A stretch of 64,000 nt of DNA from Halobaculum litoreum (GCF_030127125.1 NZ_CP126156.1:558001-622000); one strand, 5' to 3'; positions 1-9,234 are shown, counted from the first letter of the stretch. A program made the numbers and translations. Notes: a model not told the origin generated them from the sequence alone.

Positions 1-445
1 CGAGGTAGTTGGCGACGCGGTCGGTCTGCGCGCGGAGGTCGCCGAACGTCACCTCGCGCGTGTCGCCGGGTTCGCCCTCCCAGACGCACGCCACGTCGTC
101 GCGGGCGTCGCCGGCGGCGTGGCGGTCGAGCACGTTGTGCGCGAGGTTGATCTCGCCGCCGGGGTACCAGTCGGTGAACTGCGGGCCGTCCGTGTCGTCG
201 CGGACGGCGTCGTACGGCTCGTAGAACTCGATCCCGAGGTAGTCGACGAGTTCGTCCCAGAACCAGTCGACGCCGGAGGCCGGCTCCCCTTCGACGTCGG
301 TCGTCGTGCGCTCGATCAGTTCCTCGTAGCCGTCGACGTCGTACGCCCGCTCGAACGCCCGGACGTTCGTCGCCTCGGCGACCGCCTCGTCGGGTCGGTG
401 GACCACGGTGTCGGTGTCGACCGTCGGGGCCGGATCCTCGCTCAT
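1..445 (-). CDS. AMP-forming acyl-CoA/acetate-CoA ligase, N-terminal part
   Basis: The first 148 residues of a protein running off the left edge of the window. The ATG is the complement of 443-445. The N-terminus is typical of the acetyl-CoA synthetase family: an acidic leader, a [14 protein letters not shown] stretch, then [20 protein letters not shown], which matches the conserved cap region before the AMP-binding domain. The A3 and A8 motifs lie outside the window, so substrate (acetate, propionate or another acyl group) cannot be told. It is divergently transcribed from the SDR gene, with about 60 bases between the two starts. The family call is firm; substrate specificity is open. Confidence 0.8.
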   Translation of the reverse strand, partial: MSEDPAPTVDTDTVVHRPDEAVAEATNVRAFERAYDVDGYEELIERTTTDVEGEPASGVDWFWDELVDYLGIEFYEPYDAVRDDTDGPQFTDWYPGGEINLAHNVLDRHAAGDARDDVACVWEGEPGDTREVTFGDLRAQTDRVANYL

Positions 446-475
446 GTCCGGCCGTTTTTGCGGGGAGGGCAAGTA

Positions 476-483
476 GTTTTACA
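476..483 (+). promoter_or_regulatory. TATA-like element of the SDR gene
   Basis: GTTTTACA lies about 25 bases before the ATG at 505, the spacing expected for a leaderless haloarchaeal transcript. It is one of the few AT-rich spots in the divergent spacer. Confidence 0.4.
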
Positions 484-504
484 CGACTGCCGCGCACCGC
501 CGGT

Positions 505-1301
505 ATGGCTCCCGCCGACGGCGACGAGTTCGACCCGGACAGCGCGTTCGACCTGACCGGCCGCGTCGCCGTCGTCACCGGCGGCACCCGCGGCATCGGC
601 CGCGCCGTCGCGCTCGGCCTCGCCAACGCCGGCGCCGACGTGGTGCCGACGAGCCGGACCCCGAGGACGTCGCGGCCGCCGTCGACGCCGTCGAGGCCCG
701 CGGCGTCGACTCGCTCGCGCACCCGACGGACGTGACCGACGCGGACGACGTGACCGACCTGTTCGCGGCCGTCGAGGCCGCGTTCGGCGGCGTCGGCGTC
801 GTCGTCAACAACGCCGGCGTCAACCCCGACGGCGCGCTCGGGCCGCCGGAGGCGACGACCGAGGCCGCCGAGGCGACCGTGCTGGACGTGAACCTCCGCG
901 GCGCGCTCCGGTGTGCACGCGCGGCCGCCGCGAGCCTCCGCGCGAGCGACGGCGGCGCGCTGGTCAACGTCGCCTCCGTCGGCGGCCTCGTCGGCCTCCC
1001 GCGCCAGCACCCGTACGTCGCCTCGAAACACGGGCTCGTCGGGATCACGAAGTCGATGGCGCTCGACTGGGCGCCGGACGTGCGCGTCAACGCCGTCGCC
1101 CCCGGCTACGTGCTCACCGACCTGACGGCGGACATCGAGGGGAACGAGCGCCTGCTGGCGTCGATCCGCGACCGCACGCCGCTGGCCCGGTTCGCCGAGC
1201 CCGCGGAGGTCGCCGGCCCGGTCGTGTTCCTCGCGAGCGACGCCGCCAGCTACGTCACCGGCGCGTGCCTGAGCGTGGACGGCGGGTGGACGGCGCGGTA
1301 G
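505..1301 (+). CDS. SDR-family NAD(P)-dependent oxidoreductase, frameshifted
   Basis: Short-chain dehydrogenase of about 265 residues, probably a FabG-like 3-oxoacyl reductase or glucose dehydrogenase-type enzyme. The N-terminal cofactor motif TGGTRGIG is in one frame (505 to about 657). The NNAG motif, the catalytic Ser and the YVASKHG active-site Tyr/Lys are in another (from about 657), as is the C-terminal ending SVDGGW. The two parts join cleanly if one base is restored near 657, within the CCGGACCCCG stretch, giving a continuous [15 protein letters not shown]. All catalytic elements are present, so a sequence error or a very recent mutation is likelier than decay. The SDR call is firm; the substrate is unknown. 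Confidence 0.8.
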
Positions 1302-1376
1302 TCGGCACCCGGCGGCCCGCCGCCGGGGACGTGTCCCCCCACAAACGGTAACTCCCGGGGCCACGTACCGCTCGCT

Positions 1377-1964
1377 ATGTACGTCCGCGACGCCAAGAAC
1401 CGTGACGAGGCGTGGCTGCTCGACCGCATCGAGGAGATGGGCCTCGACGAGCGGTCGTTCCGGTCGCGGGACTACGTCATCGCGGTCGAGGAGGGGTCGA
1501 ACACCCGCGCGGGGTTCGGCCGCCTGCGGATCCACAAGACCGACGACGGCGACTTCGTCGAGTTGACCGGCATCGGCGTGCTGGAGTCGTGGCGCGGGCA
1601 GGGCGTCGGCGCACACGTCGTCGAGCGGCTCGTCGAGTCTGCCGGCGACGACGGCTTCGACGAGATCTACTGTTTCACCCCGGCGGCGTCGTACCTCGAA
1701 CAGTTCGGGTTCGCGGCCCTCGACGCCGACGAGGTGCCCGACGCGCTCGCCGGCCGACTCGACGTGGTGCGCGGCGACAGCGACGGGACGGTCGCCGCCA
1801 TGCGGCTCGACCGCGGCGAGTTCGCGATGCCCGACCGGCTCCGCGAGCGGTTCAAGCACGCGACCGCCGAGGGCGACGCCGCCGAGCCGTCGGTCGAGGA
1901 GACGGCCGAGGACTTCGGCATCGACCCCGAGGAGGCGACCTACAAGTACGACACCGGCCGGTAG
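1377..1964 (+). CDS. GNAT-family N-acetyltransferase
   Basis: 195-residue protein with one GNAT domain across roughly residues 1-140. The acetyl-CoA binding signature is visible as SWRGQGVGAHVVE (R/Q-x-x-G-x-G/A), preceded by the beta-strand LTGIGVLESW and followed by FTPAASYLEQFGF. The acidic tail of about 50 residues (EETAEDFGIDPEEATYKYDTGR region) is common in haloarchaeal members. The acceptor substrate is not predictable. It stands alone between the SDR gene and a small membrane protein on the other strand. Confidence 0.85.
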   Translation: MYVRDAKNRDEAWLLDRIEEMGLDERSFRSRDYVIAVEEGSNTRAGFGRLRIHKTDDGDFVELTGIGVLESWRGQGVGAHVVERLVESAGDDGFDEIYCFTPAASYLEQFGFAALDADEVPDALAGRLDVVRGDSDGTVAAMRLDRGEFAMPDRLRERFKHATAEGDAAEPSVEETAEDFGIDPEEATYKYDTGR

Positions 1965-1998
1965 GCGGGCCGCTTCGCCGGCCCCCGACGCTCCCCCG

Positions 1999-2259
1999 TC
2001 AGGTCCGCCCCTCGAGGAAGTCCGTCGAGAATACGAGGTACGCCAGCACCGAACAGAACAGGATCGGCGGGAGGATCGCGAACCCCCACAGCGGGTCGAT
2101 CCCCCAGAACAGCAGCAGCACCACGTCGCCGAGCCCGATCGCGAGGAACGGCAACACCGCCACGACCGCCCAGAACCGGCTCCGCCCGGACTCGTCGTCC
2201 TCGGCCTCCTCGGCCGCGAACTCTCCCGACTCGCCGCCGTCGCGGGCGCTCGTCGCCAT
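1999..2259 (-). CDS. Small two-helix membrane protein, unknown function
   Basis: 86 residues from the ATG at 2259; an upstream in-frame Met at 2283 is less likely because the MATSARDGG start begins the acidic leader. About 35 acidic residues are followed by two hydrophobic helices (FWAVVAVLPFLAIGLGDVVL and PLWGFAILPPILFCSVLAYL). No catalytic motif is seen. It is convergent with the acetyltransferase gene. Real but unassigned. Confidence 0.6.
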   Translation of the reverse strand: MATSARDGGESGEFAAEEAEDDESGRSRFWAVVAVLPFLAIGLGDVVLLLFWGIDPLWGFAILPPILFCSVLAYLVFSTDFLEGRT

Positions 2260-2367
2260 ACCCGAAGTCGGAGCCGCGGCCACAAAAGGGGCCCGCTCGG
2301 GCGCGACCGGGCACGGCGCCGGCCCGGCGGTCGACTGGTCAGCCGGTCGGCCGGGCGGCGGGTAGAC

Positions 2368-2685
2368 TCAGTTCACGGCGTCGTCGTCGAACCGGGAGGC
2401 GACGGTCACGAGGCCGAACAGCGTGCCGACGACGAGCAGCGACAACACGGCGCCGTACAGCGCCATCGCCGCCGGCGACCCCGGGAGCGTGACGGCCCCG
2501 AACACGGTCACCGCGGGCACGGCGTTGTTGGCGGCGACGACGTAGCCCGCCGCGGCCGCGAACAGCGTCACCACGGCCGCCGCGCCGGCGAGGTACGGCC
2601 GGCCCGACGCCTCGACGGCCTCCGCCTCCCCCTCGATCAGGCGCTCGCCGCCGGCGTCGTCGTCGGCCGTCGCTCGGTCGCTCAC
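2368..2685 (-). CDS. Small membrane protein, possibly DUF7520/cox-cluster type
   Basis: 105 residues from a GTG start at 2685 (SDRATADDD after the initiator). The acidic head is followed by two or three hydrophobic segments, including AGAAAVVTLFAAAAGYVVA and MALYGAVLSLLVVGTLFGLV. The architecture recalls the haloarchaeal cox-cluster small membrane family, but I cannot confirm this from sequence alone. It is divergent from cytidine deaminase, whose ATG is 126 bases away. Confidence 0.55.
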   Translation of the reverse strand: MSDRATADDDAGGERLIEGEAEAVEASGRPYLAGAAAVVTLFAAAAGYVVAANNAVPAVTVFGAVTLPGSPAAMALYGAVLSLLVVGTLFGLVTVASRFDDDAVN

Positions 2686-2811
2686 GACCGCGGGTAGGAC
2701 CGCGACCCACAAGGCGCTGTCGGGGGCGGATCGCGGGCCCCCGGCGCGTCGCCGGCGGGCCGTCGGCCGGGACGGCCCACGATTAAGTGTGCGGCCGCGG
2801 TCGGTCGCGGT

Positions 2812-3261
2812 ATGACCGACGACTCCGCCGCGCCGGCCGCCCCCGGCGACGACCCGCTGGTCGCGGCCGCCCGCGAGGCGTTCGCCGACGCGTACGTCCC
2901 CTACTCCGAGTACCCCGTCGGCGCCGCCCTCCGCGCGGCCGACGGCACCGTCTTCGTGGGCTGTAACATCGAGAACGCGAACTACTCCAACTCCCTGCAC
3001 GCCGAGGAGGTCGCCGTCGCCGAGGCCGTCAAGCGGGGGTACACCGAGTTCGACCGCCTCGCCGTCGCCTCCGACGCCCGCGACGGCGTCACCCCCTGTG
3101 GAATGTGCCGGCAGACGCTCGCGGAGTTCTGCGACGCCGACCTCGAGGTCGTCTGCGACGAGGGCGACGCGGTGTCGACGTACACCCTCGGGGAGCTCAT
3201 CCCGGAGACGATCAGTCTCCAGACGCTGACCGACGCCGAGGAGCGCCGCCGACAGCGGTAG
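2812..3261 (+). CDS. cdd: Cytidine deaminase
   Basis: 149 residues. Converts (deoxy)cytidine to (deoxy)uridine with release of ammonia, in the cytosol, in pyrimidine salvage. Zinc ligands are His63 with the catalytic Glu65 (HAE), and Cys96 and Cys99 (PCGMC). FVGCNIENANYSNSLHAEE is the family core. The first ligand is His rather than the Cys usual in short tetrameric enzymes. The length is that of the small single-domain class. A uridine phosphorylase gene 0.9 kb downstream would use its product. Confidence 0.93.
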   Translation: MTDDSAAPAAPGDDPLVAAAREAFADAYVPYSEYPVGAALRAADGTVFVGCNIENANYSNSLHAEEVAVAEAVKRGYTEFDRLAVASDARDGVTPCGMCRQTLAEFCDADLEVVCDEGDAVSTYTLGELIPETISLQTLTDAEERRRQR

Positions 3262-3291
3262 GCCCCCGCGCACTCGCCGCGGTCGACGGCG

Positions 3292-3924
3292 CTACTCGAC
3301 CCGCCGCGCGCCGACGAGGAACGCCGGGTTCCGCGACCCGCGGCGCTCGAACGCCGTGTCGAGGACGAACGAGAGCCGCCAGCCCCGTTCGGCCGCGAAC
3401 AGCTCCCGGAGCTCCGCGCGCGACAGCGACGCCCACGTCGCGGCGACGTCGTCCGCGCGGGCGTCACACAGGAGGAAGTAGTCTCCGCCGGGCCGGAGCG
3501 TCCGCCGGATCGACTCGACGGCGCGCCGTCGCTCGCGCGGGCCCAGACAGTGGAGCATCGCCGAGTCGACCACCGTGTCCGCCCGGAGGCCGAGGTCGCC
3601 GAGGCGGAGCGCGTCCCACACGAGGAACTGCGCCGGGACGCGTCGCCACCGCGCCTTCTCGCGCGCCTGCCGGATCGCCGACGGCGCCACGTCGACGCCG
3701 AGCACCTCGTGCCCGCGGCGCGCGAGGAACAGCGACAGCTCGCCCGTGCCGCAGCCGACCTCGATCACCCGTCGGCCGACGCGGCCGGCCTCCGCGAGGT
3801 GGACGAACGCGCGCTGCGGGCGGCCGATGTCCCAGTTGGGCGGGGCGCTCCGGTAGCTCGCGTCGAAGCCGTAGGCCGCCGCGGGGTTGACGTAGTCGAG
3901 GCCGGGGTCGACGGGCGGTGTCAC
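3292..3924 (-). CDS. Class I SAM-dependent methyltransferase
   Basis: 210 residues from a GTG start at 3924. The SAM-binding motif I is VIEVGCGTGELSLFLA, the acidic post-I residue is in VLGVDVAPSAIRQARE, and a LRPGGDYFLLCD strand is characteristic of this fold. The N-terminal NWDIGRPQRAFVHL segment is typical of haloarchaeal methyltransferases related to thiopurine S-methyltransferase-like or TehB-like proteins. The substrate is unknown. It lies antisense between cdd and udp and is probably independent of them. Confidence 0.8.
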   Translation of the reverse strand: MTPPVDPGLDYVNPAAAYGFDASYRSAPPNWDIGRPQRAFVHLAEAGRVGRRVIEVGCGTGELSLFLARRGHEVLGVDVAPSAIRQAREKARWRRVPAQFLVWDALRLGDLGLRADTVVDSAMLHCLGPRERRRAVESIRRTLRPGGDYFLLCDARADDVAATWASLSRAELRELFAAERGWRLSFVLDTAFERRGSRNPAFLVGARRVE

Positions 3925-4174
3925 CTCGGGACCGACGCACGAGGGAGGCTTAGTTCCCGGCGACGCTTCGCCCGCCGGATCACACGCCGTCGCGTGCTCG
4001 GGGCGGTACGGCGGTGGAGCCGGCTGCGCACGGTTGACCGTCCGCGTGGTGGGGGTCCGCGTTCGACCTGCACCGCCCGCGCGGTACACACGTGGACGCC
4101 CCGGCCGCTTCGACGACGTCGGTCGCCTCGGAGAAACGAGCGAACTACAAGGCGGCTTCCAGTAGCTCCGGGAC
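3925..4174. other. 250-base gene-free spacer upstream of udp
   Basis: No ORF with coding character, no repeat and no RNA-like hairpin seen. It holds the divergent promoter regions of the methyltransferase and uridine phosphorylase genes. Confidence 0.5.
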
Positions 4175-5011
4175 ATGAGCGACCACGGCCCCAGCGACGA
4201 CAGCGAGGACCCGAACGCGGAGGTCCAGTACCACATCGAAGTCGGGCCCGACGACGTGGCCGACACCGTCCTCCTCCCCGGCAACCCCGAGCGCGTCGAC
4301 AAGGTGACCGCGCTGTGGGACGACCACGAGGAGAAGGCGTACCACCGCGAGTACCGCACCGCGACGGGCACGTACGACGGCGAGCCCCTGTCGGTCACCT
4401 CCACCGGGATCGGCTCCCCCTCGGCCGCCATCGCCGTCGAGGAGCTCGCCCGTGCGGGCGCTGACACCTTCATCCGCGTCGGCTCCTGCGGCGCCATCCA
4501 GCCGGAGATGGACATCGGCGACCTCGTCATCACCGCCGGCGCCGTCCGGCAGGAGGGGACGAGCAAGGAGTACGTCCGCGAGGACTACCCGGCCGCCGCC
4601 GACCACGAGGTCATCTCCGCGCTCGTCGCCGCCGCCGAACGCCTCGGCTACGACTACCACGTCGGGATCACCATGTCCGCCGACTCCTTCTACGCCGGGC
4701 AGGGCCGCCCGGGGTTCGAGGGCTTCCGCGCCGCCGGCGCCGACGACCTCGTCGACGAGTTGCGCGAGGCGAACGTCAAGAACATCGAGATGGAGGCGGC
4801 CGCGATCACCACCGTCGCGAACGTGTACGGCCTGCGCGCCGGCGCCGTCTGCACGGTGTACGCCAACCGCGTCACCGGGGAGTTCCGCACCGAGGGCGAG
4901 TCGCGCGCCGCCGAGTGTGCGAGCCTCGCGGCCGCGTTGCTCGCCCGGATGGACGAGGTGAAGCGCGAGGCGGGCGTCGACCGCTGGCACGCCGGCCTGT
5001 CGCTGGAGTAG
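4175..5011 (+). CDS. udp: Uridine phosphorylase (PNP/UDP family)
   Basis: 278 residues. Phosphorolysis of uridine to uracil and ribose-1-phosphate is the expected reaction. Family motifs include VLLPGNPERVDK (phosphate loop), STGIGSPSAAIAVEEL, RVGSCGAIQ and NIEMEAAAI, in the order and length of hexameric nucleoside phosphorylases. The split between uridine and purine substrates cannot be fully settled by eye, but the EMEAA context and overall match favour uridine phosphorylase. With cdd nearby it makes a short cytidine-to-uracil salvage route. Confidence 0.88.
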   Translation: MSDHGPSDDSEDPNAEVQYHIEVGPDDVADTVLLPGNPERVDKVTALWDDHEEKAYHREYRTATGTYDGEPLSVTSTGIGSPSAAIAVEELARAGADTFIRVGSCGAIQPEMDIGDLVITAGAVRQEGTSKEYVREDYPAAADHEVISALVAAAERLGYDYHVGITMSADSFYAGQGRPGFEGFRAAGADDLVDELREANVKNIEMEAAAITTVANVYGLRAGAVCTVYANRVTGEFRTEGESRAAECASLAAALLARMDEVKREAGVDRWHAGLSLE

Positions 5012-5133
5012 TCGCCGGCCGTCGCCGCGCCCGGTGACGGGCGCCGACGGGTCGCGACCGACACGGATCCGTCCCGAACGGATCGGCCGGCTGCGCCTCC
5101 GGACGCGTCGGTTGCTGGCGGTTTCAACACGCC

Positions 5134-5139
5134 TTTATC
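5134..5139 (+). promoter_or_regulatory. TATA-like box of the NDH-2 gene
   Basis: TTTATC sits 23-28 bases before the ATG at 5162, placing the transcription start at or next to the start codon (leaderless). Confidence 0.5.
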
Positions 5140-5161
5140 CTCCCCCTCGGAAGGCGAACCC

Positions 5162-6412
5162 ATGAGCCAGCAGGTCGTCGTCGTCGGGGCCGGGTACGCC
5201 GGTGCCGGGACGGTGAAAGCGTTCGAGGACGCCATCGAACCGGGCGAGGCAGAGCTGACGTGGGTCTCCGACCACGAGTACCACCTCGTCCTCCACGAGT
5301 CGCACCGCGTCATCCGCAAGCCCGCGGTGGAGTCGAAGGTCGCCATCCCGGTCGACGAGATCAAAGGCGACGACACGCAGTTCGTGAAGGGTCGCGTCGT
5401 CGAGGTCGACACCGACGAGCAGGTCGTCCACACGCGCGGCGGCGAGGCGATCGACTACGACTACCTCCTCGTGGGCGTCGGCTCGGCGACCGCGTTCTTC
5501 GGCATCCCGGGGCTGCGCGAGCACGCGCTCACGCTCAAGAGCCTCGACGACGCCCGCGAGATCCACCAGGCGGTCAAGACCGCCGGGCAGGACGCGACCA
5601 CGACCGACCCCGCGAAGGTGCTCGTCGGCGGCGCCGGCCTCTCCGGCATCCAGTCGGCCGGCGAGATCGCGGAGTTCCGCGACGACAACAAGGCCCCCAT
5701 CGAGATCGAACTCGTCGAGGGGCTCGACTCGGTGTTCCCGAACAACGACCCCGAGGTGCAGGGCGCGATCCGCAAGCGCCTCGACGACAAGGACATCGGC
5801 GTCTCCACCGGCGAGTTCATCTCGAAGGTCGACGAGAACGCCGTCTACCTCGGCGGCGCCGAGGAGGAGTACTACGGCGAGGACGGCGAGGGCGACGCGC
5901 CCGCCGAGGATGAGATCGACTTCTCCGACGACCTCGTGATGGACTACGACGTGCTGCTGTGGACGGGCGGCATCACGGGGCAGCCGGAGGTCGAGGAGTT
6001 CCACCTCGACGCCGACGACCGTTCGAACCGCGTGTACGCGGAGTCGACGTTCGAGACGAGCGACGACAACGTGTTCGCCATCGGCGACACCGCACTCGTC
6101 GACCAGGGAGACGAGGAGTTCGCCCCGCCGACCGCGCAGGCCGCCTGGCAGGCCGCCGAGGTCGCCGGCGAGAACCTCGCGCGCGCCGTCCGCGGCGCCC
6201 CGCTCAAGTCGTGGCAACACGAGGACAAGGGGACGCTCATCTCCGTCGGCGAGGAGGCCGTCGCCCACGACGTGCAGGTGCCGGGGTTCTCGGTCCTGCC
6301 GAACACCTTCGGCGGGCCGGCCGCGAAGGCGCTGAAGAAGGCCGTGGCGAGCCGCTGGATCGCCGACGTCTCCGGGTACGGGCGCGCGCTCAACGCCTGG
6401 AGCGACATGTGA
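5162..6412 (+). CDS. Type II NADH dehydrogenase-like FAD oxidoreductase
   Basis: 416 residues, FAD/NAD(P)-binding two-dinucleotide-fold protein. The FAD motif VVVVGAGYAGAG is at residues 5-16, the NAD motif VLVGGAGLSGIQSAGEIAEF is near 155, and the FAD O2' motif DNVFAIGDTALV is near 305. The tail FSVLPNTFGGPAAKALKKAV is amphipathic and may attach to the membrane. Expected role is non-proton-pumping NADH:quinone oxidoreductase. Sulfide:quinone reductase is less likely because the paired redox cysteines are absent. The insert EEEYYGEDGEGDAPAEDE is very acidic, as usual in halophiles. Confidence 0.85.
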   Translation: MSQQVVVVGAGYAGAGTVKAFEDAIEPGEAELTWVSDHEYHLVLHESHRVIRKPAVESKVAIPVDEIKGDDTQFVKGRVVEVDTDEQVVHTRGGEAIDYDYLLVGVGSATAFFGIPGLREHALTLKSLDDAREIHQAVKTAGQDATTTDPAKVLVGGAGLSGIQSAGEIAEFRDDNKAPIEIELVEGLDSVFPNNDPEVQGAIRKRLDDKDIGVSTGEFISKVDENAVYLGGAEEEYYGEDGEGDAPAEDEIDFSDDLVMDYDVLLWTGGITGQPEVEEFHLDADDRSNRVYAESTFETSDDNVFAIGDTALVDQGDEEFAPPTAQAAWQAAEVAGENLARAVRGAPLKSWQHEDKGTLISVGEEAVAHDVQVPGFSVLPNTFGGPAAKALKKAVASRWIADVSGYGRALNAWSDM

Positions 6413-6620
6413 CCGCGGCCGCGTAACCCGCCGCGCGGCGCGGCCGCGACCGATCGCCGTCCACTTCTCCACACCGTCGCCGCTCGCGATGTCTCCGTAG
6501 CGACGGCCCAGTCGACCCGGCGGTCGCTCGCCGTTCGGGCGCGGTTCGCTCGCAGAAGCACGCGGCACGCGACGCATCGGTTCCGACGTGGCGGGCCGAA
6601 CCGCGACCCGACGCGGCGGC

Positions 6621-7154
6621 TTAGTGCTCGGGCGGCTCGGCCGGCGCCTTCATCCCGTCGATCTTGAGGATGAGGACGGAGGCGGTGTCGTCTTTCCCGT
6701 CGACGGTGCCGTCGATCACCAGCTTCGAGAGGGGCGTCGGGCCGACGGTGACGGCGTCGCCCTCGTGGAAGTCGCGGACCGACCCCTGCAGGTGGATCTC
6801 GGCGCGACACAGCTCGGGGTGGTGGACCGACGTGAGGTTGATCTCCTGGACGTTCACGTTGTCGAGGCGCTCGTCGTTGTGGAACAGCGGCGTCGACGCC
6901 GGCTCGTCGAGGCTCTGGAGGTCGAGCGCCTCGAAGGCGTTCGCGGTCGGCTTGTAGCCCCCCTTCGGCCCCGGTACCCCCTCGACCAGCTGGAGCGCCT
7001 TCAGACTCTGCATCTGGTTGCGGATCGTGCCCGCGTTGCGGCCGACGGCCTCGGCGATGGTCTCGCCCTTCACCGCGTCCTCCTCCTCGCGGTAGAGGTT
7101 CACCAGTTCGTTCAGTATCTTCCGCTGGCTGTCGGTGAGCTCGATGGACGACAT
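6621..7154 (-). CDS. HTH transcriptional regulator (annotated Rrf2-like in haloarchaea)
   Basis: 177 residues from the ATG at 7154. Residues 5-70 form a winged helix (LTDSQRKILNELVNLYREEE, KGETIAEAVGRNAGTIRNQM, LQLVEGVPGPKGGYKPT). The C-terminal half is a ligand- or protein-binding domain with INLTSVHHPELCRAEIHLQG and GPTPLSKLVIDGTVDGKDDT. No iron-sulfur cysteine cluster is present (only one Cys), so it is not a classic Rrf2 sensor. It lies divergent from the epimerase gene. Effector and targets unknown. Confidence 0.75.
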   Translation of the reverse strand: MSSIELTDSQRKILNELVNLYREEEDAVKGETIAEAVGRNAGTIRNQMQSLKALQLVEGVPGPKGGYKPTANAFEALDLQSLDEPASTPLFHNDERLDNVNVQEINLTSVHHPELCRAEIHLQGSVRDFHEGDAVTVGPTPLSKLVIDGTVDGKDDTASVLILKIDGMKAPAEPPEH

Positions 7155-7162
7155 TTGTTCAC

Positions 7163-7188
7163 GGTTTTCCGGGAACCCGCTTAAAACC
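7163..7188. promoter_or_regulatory. Inverted repeat over the HTH gene promoter
   Basis: GGTTTT (7163-7168) and AAAACC (7183-7188) form an inverted repeat with a 14-base gap. It includes a CGGGAACCCG palindrome and the minus-strand TATA-like TTTTAAGC. It sits 9-34 bases before the HTH regulator start, a location suited to autoregulation. Inference only. Confidence 0.35.
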
Positions 7189-7304
7189 ACGGACCCGGGA
7201 GACGCGCGGTGGTGGATCCCACAGTCCGGACCCGCCTGCCCGCGCGGCGACAGGAGGGCCCCGCGGACCGGTACGTCTTTGTCTCCGGCCGGGAGACGTG
7301 CGAT

Positions 7305-8228
7305 ATGAACGACGCACGCGTGCTCGTCACCGGGGGGGCGGGGTTCATCGGGTCGAACCTCGCGAACACGCTCGCGGCCGACGGCAACGACGTGATCGCG
7401 CTGGACAACGAGTACCTGGGCACCCACGAGAACCTCGCCGACGACGTGGAGTTCGTCGAGGCCGACGTCCTCGACGACGACCTGCCGACGGACGTGGACG
7501 TGGTGTTCCACCTGGCGGCGCTGTCGTCCCGGGAGATGCTCGAGGAACACCCGCGGCAGGGCGCCCGCGTCAACATCGAGGGGTTCGTCAACGTCGTCGA
7601 GCAGGCCCGCGCCGACGGCTGTGACACGGTCGTGTACGCGTCGACCTCCTCCATCTACGGGAGCCAGACCGACCCGTGTCCGGAGGACATGGCCGTGGAG
7701 GCGTCGACGGGGTACGACGCCTCGATGATGGGGCGCGAGCGCTACGCCGAGTACTACGACGACTTCTACGAGGACCTCACGCTCGCGGGGATGCGCTTCT
7801 TCTCCGTGTACCAGGGGTACGGCGGCAACGAGGAGCACAAGGGCCAGTACGCCAACACCGTCTCGCAGTTCGCCGCCCAGATCGCCGACGGCGAGGCGCC
7901 GGTCCTGTGGGGCGACGGCTCACAGACGCGCGACTTCACACACGTCACCGACATCGTGGCGGGATTGGTCCTCGCGGCGGAGCACGAACTCTCCGGCGTG
8001 TACAACCTCGGCACGGGCGAGAGCTACTCGTTCAACGAGATGGTCGCGATGATCAACGACGCGCTCGGCACCGACGTCGAACCGGAGTACGAGCCGGTGC
8101 CGCTCGACAACTACGTGTACCACACGAAGGCCGACGCCTCGAAGTTCAAGGCGGCGACCGGCTGGGAGCCCGAGGTCGACTTCGCCGACGGCGTGCGCGA
8201 GGTGTGCGCGCCGTACCTCGACGACTGA
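7305..8228 (+). CDS. NAD-dependent sugar epimerase/dehydratase with YxxxM in place of YxxxK
   Basis: 307 residues, extended SDR fold. The start at ATG 7305 puts the Rossmann motif TGGAGFIGS at residues 9-17; a longer upstream reading adds non-homologous sequence. HLAALSS and STSSIYG are the expected family strands. The catalytic Tyr should be followed by a Lys four residues on, but here Tyr137 is followed by Met141 (YDASM). The rest of the fold (YNLGTGESYSFNEM, ADASKFKAATGWEPEV) is intact. UDP-glucose 4-epimerase-type chemistry is the default guess, but the missing Lys makes activity uncertain. Haloarchaeal relatives with MMGRERYAEY appear familiar to me, so this may be a family trait. Confidence 0.75.
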   Translation: MNDARVLVTGGAGFIGSNLANTLAADGNDVIALDNEYLGTHENLADDVEFVEADVLDDDLPTDVDVVFHLAALSSREMLEEHPRQGARVNIEGFVNVVEQARADGCDTVVYASTSSIYGSQTDPCPEDMAVEASTGYDASMMGRERYAEYYDDFYEDLTLAGMRFFSVYQGYGGNEEHKGQYANTVSQFAAQIADGEAPVLWGDGSQTRDFTHVTDIVAGLVLAAEHELSGVYNLGTGESYSFNEMVAMINDALGTDVEPEYEPVPLDNYVYHTKADASKFKAATGWEPEVDFADGVREVCAPYLDD

Positions 8229-8276
8229 CGGGCGCGGATCCCACGTTTCAAGCCCCGGGCAGCCGCCGATCCGGGT

Positions 8277-9179
8277 ATGACCGTCCGCATCATCGGCGTG
8301 CCGACCGACTACGGCCAGGACCGACGCGGCGTGGACATGGGCCCGTCAGCCATCCGCTACGGCGGCCTCGCGGAGGCGCTGGCGTCCGCCGGGGCGGAGG
8401 TCGTCGACGACGGCGACCTCGCGGTCCCGCGGGCCGAGGAGCGCGACCCCGACTCCCGCCAGCCCAGCGAGGGCAACGCCAAGTTCCTCCGCGAGACCGA
8501 GGAGGTGACGACGGCGCTGGCCGGCCGGGTCGCCGACGCGGTCGGGGCCGGGGAGACGCCGCTCGTGCTCGGCGGGGACCACTCGGTCGCCATCGGCTCG
8601 CTGAAGGGGAGCGCCCGCGACGCCGAGATCGGCGCCGTCTGGTTCGACGCCCACGGCGACTACAACACGCCCACCACGTCGCCGTCGGGCAACGTCCACG
8701 GGATGCCGCTGGCGGCCGCCCTCGGCTACGACGACTGGGACGGCGTCGAGTGGGCGAACGCCCCGGGACTGCGCGAGGAGAACGTCGCGTACGTCGGCCT
8801 GCGCGCGCTCGACGACACCGAGCGGGCGGCGATCCGCGACTCGGAGATGACGGCGTACACGATGTCGGACATCGACGAGCGGGGGATCACCGACGTGGTC
8901 GAAGCCGCGCTGTCGGTCGCCTCCGCCGGGGTCGACGGCATCCACGTCAGCCTCGACATGGACTGGCTCGACCCGGGGATCGCTCCGGGCGTGGGGACGC
9001 CGGTTCGCGGCGGCGTCACCTACCGCGAGGCCCACCACGCCATGGAGTTGGTCGCCGCCGCCGACGCCGTCCGGTCGATGGAGGTGGTCGAGGTGAACCC
9101 CGTCCTCGACGAGTCCAACGAGACGGCGGCGCTGGCGACCGAACTCGTCGCCAGCGCGTTCGGCAAGCGCATCCTCTGA
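8277..9179 (+). CDS. rocF: Arginase
   Basis: 300 residues, ureohydrolase fold; converts arginine to ornithine and urea with a binuclear manganese site. Metal-binding motifs are GGDHSVAIG (near 98), [11 protein letters not shown] (near 122) and SLDMDWLDP (near 223). The [14 protein letters not shown] segment favours arginase over agmatinase. It ends 9 bases before a TATA-like element and probably has its own promoter. Confidence 0.88.
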   Translation: MTVRIIGVPTDYGQDRRGVDMGPSAIRYGGLAEALASAGAEVVDDGDLAVPRAEERDPDSRQPSEGNAKFLRETEEVTTALAGRVADAVGAGETPLVLGGDHSVAIGSLKGSARDAEIGAVWFDAHGDYNTPTTSPSGNVHGMPLAAALGYDDWDGVEWANAPGLREENVAYVGLRALDDTERAAIRDSEMTAYTMSDIDERGITDVVEAALSVASAGVDGIHVSLDMDWLDPGIAPGVGTPVRGGVTYREAHHAMELVAAADAVRSMEVVEVNPVLDESNETAALATELVASAFGKRIL

Positions 9180-9213
9180 GACGGCGGTCGCGCCCCGGGA
9201 CGGGCCGGGCTCG

Positions 9214-9220
9214 ATTTTAA
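9214..9220 (+). promoter_or_regulatory. TATA-like element before the candidate RNA
   Basis: ATTTTAA lies in the arginase-gyrA spacer with no coding start on the plus strand after it. It is about 25 bases before a run of strong hairpins. Confidence 0.35.
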
Positions 9221-9234
9221 GTAGCTGTGTGCGC

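Noticed and set aside
6430-6620. Possible small gene between NDH-2 and the HTH regulator
   Set aside because: Only GC-rich shadow frames; no start with a promoter and no conserved motif.
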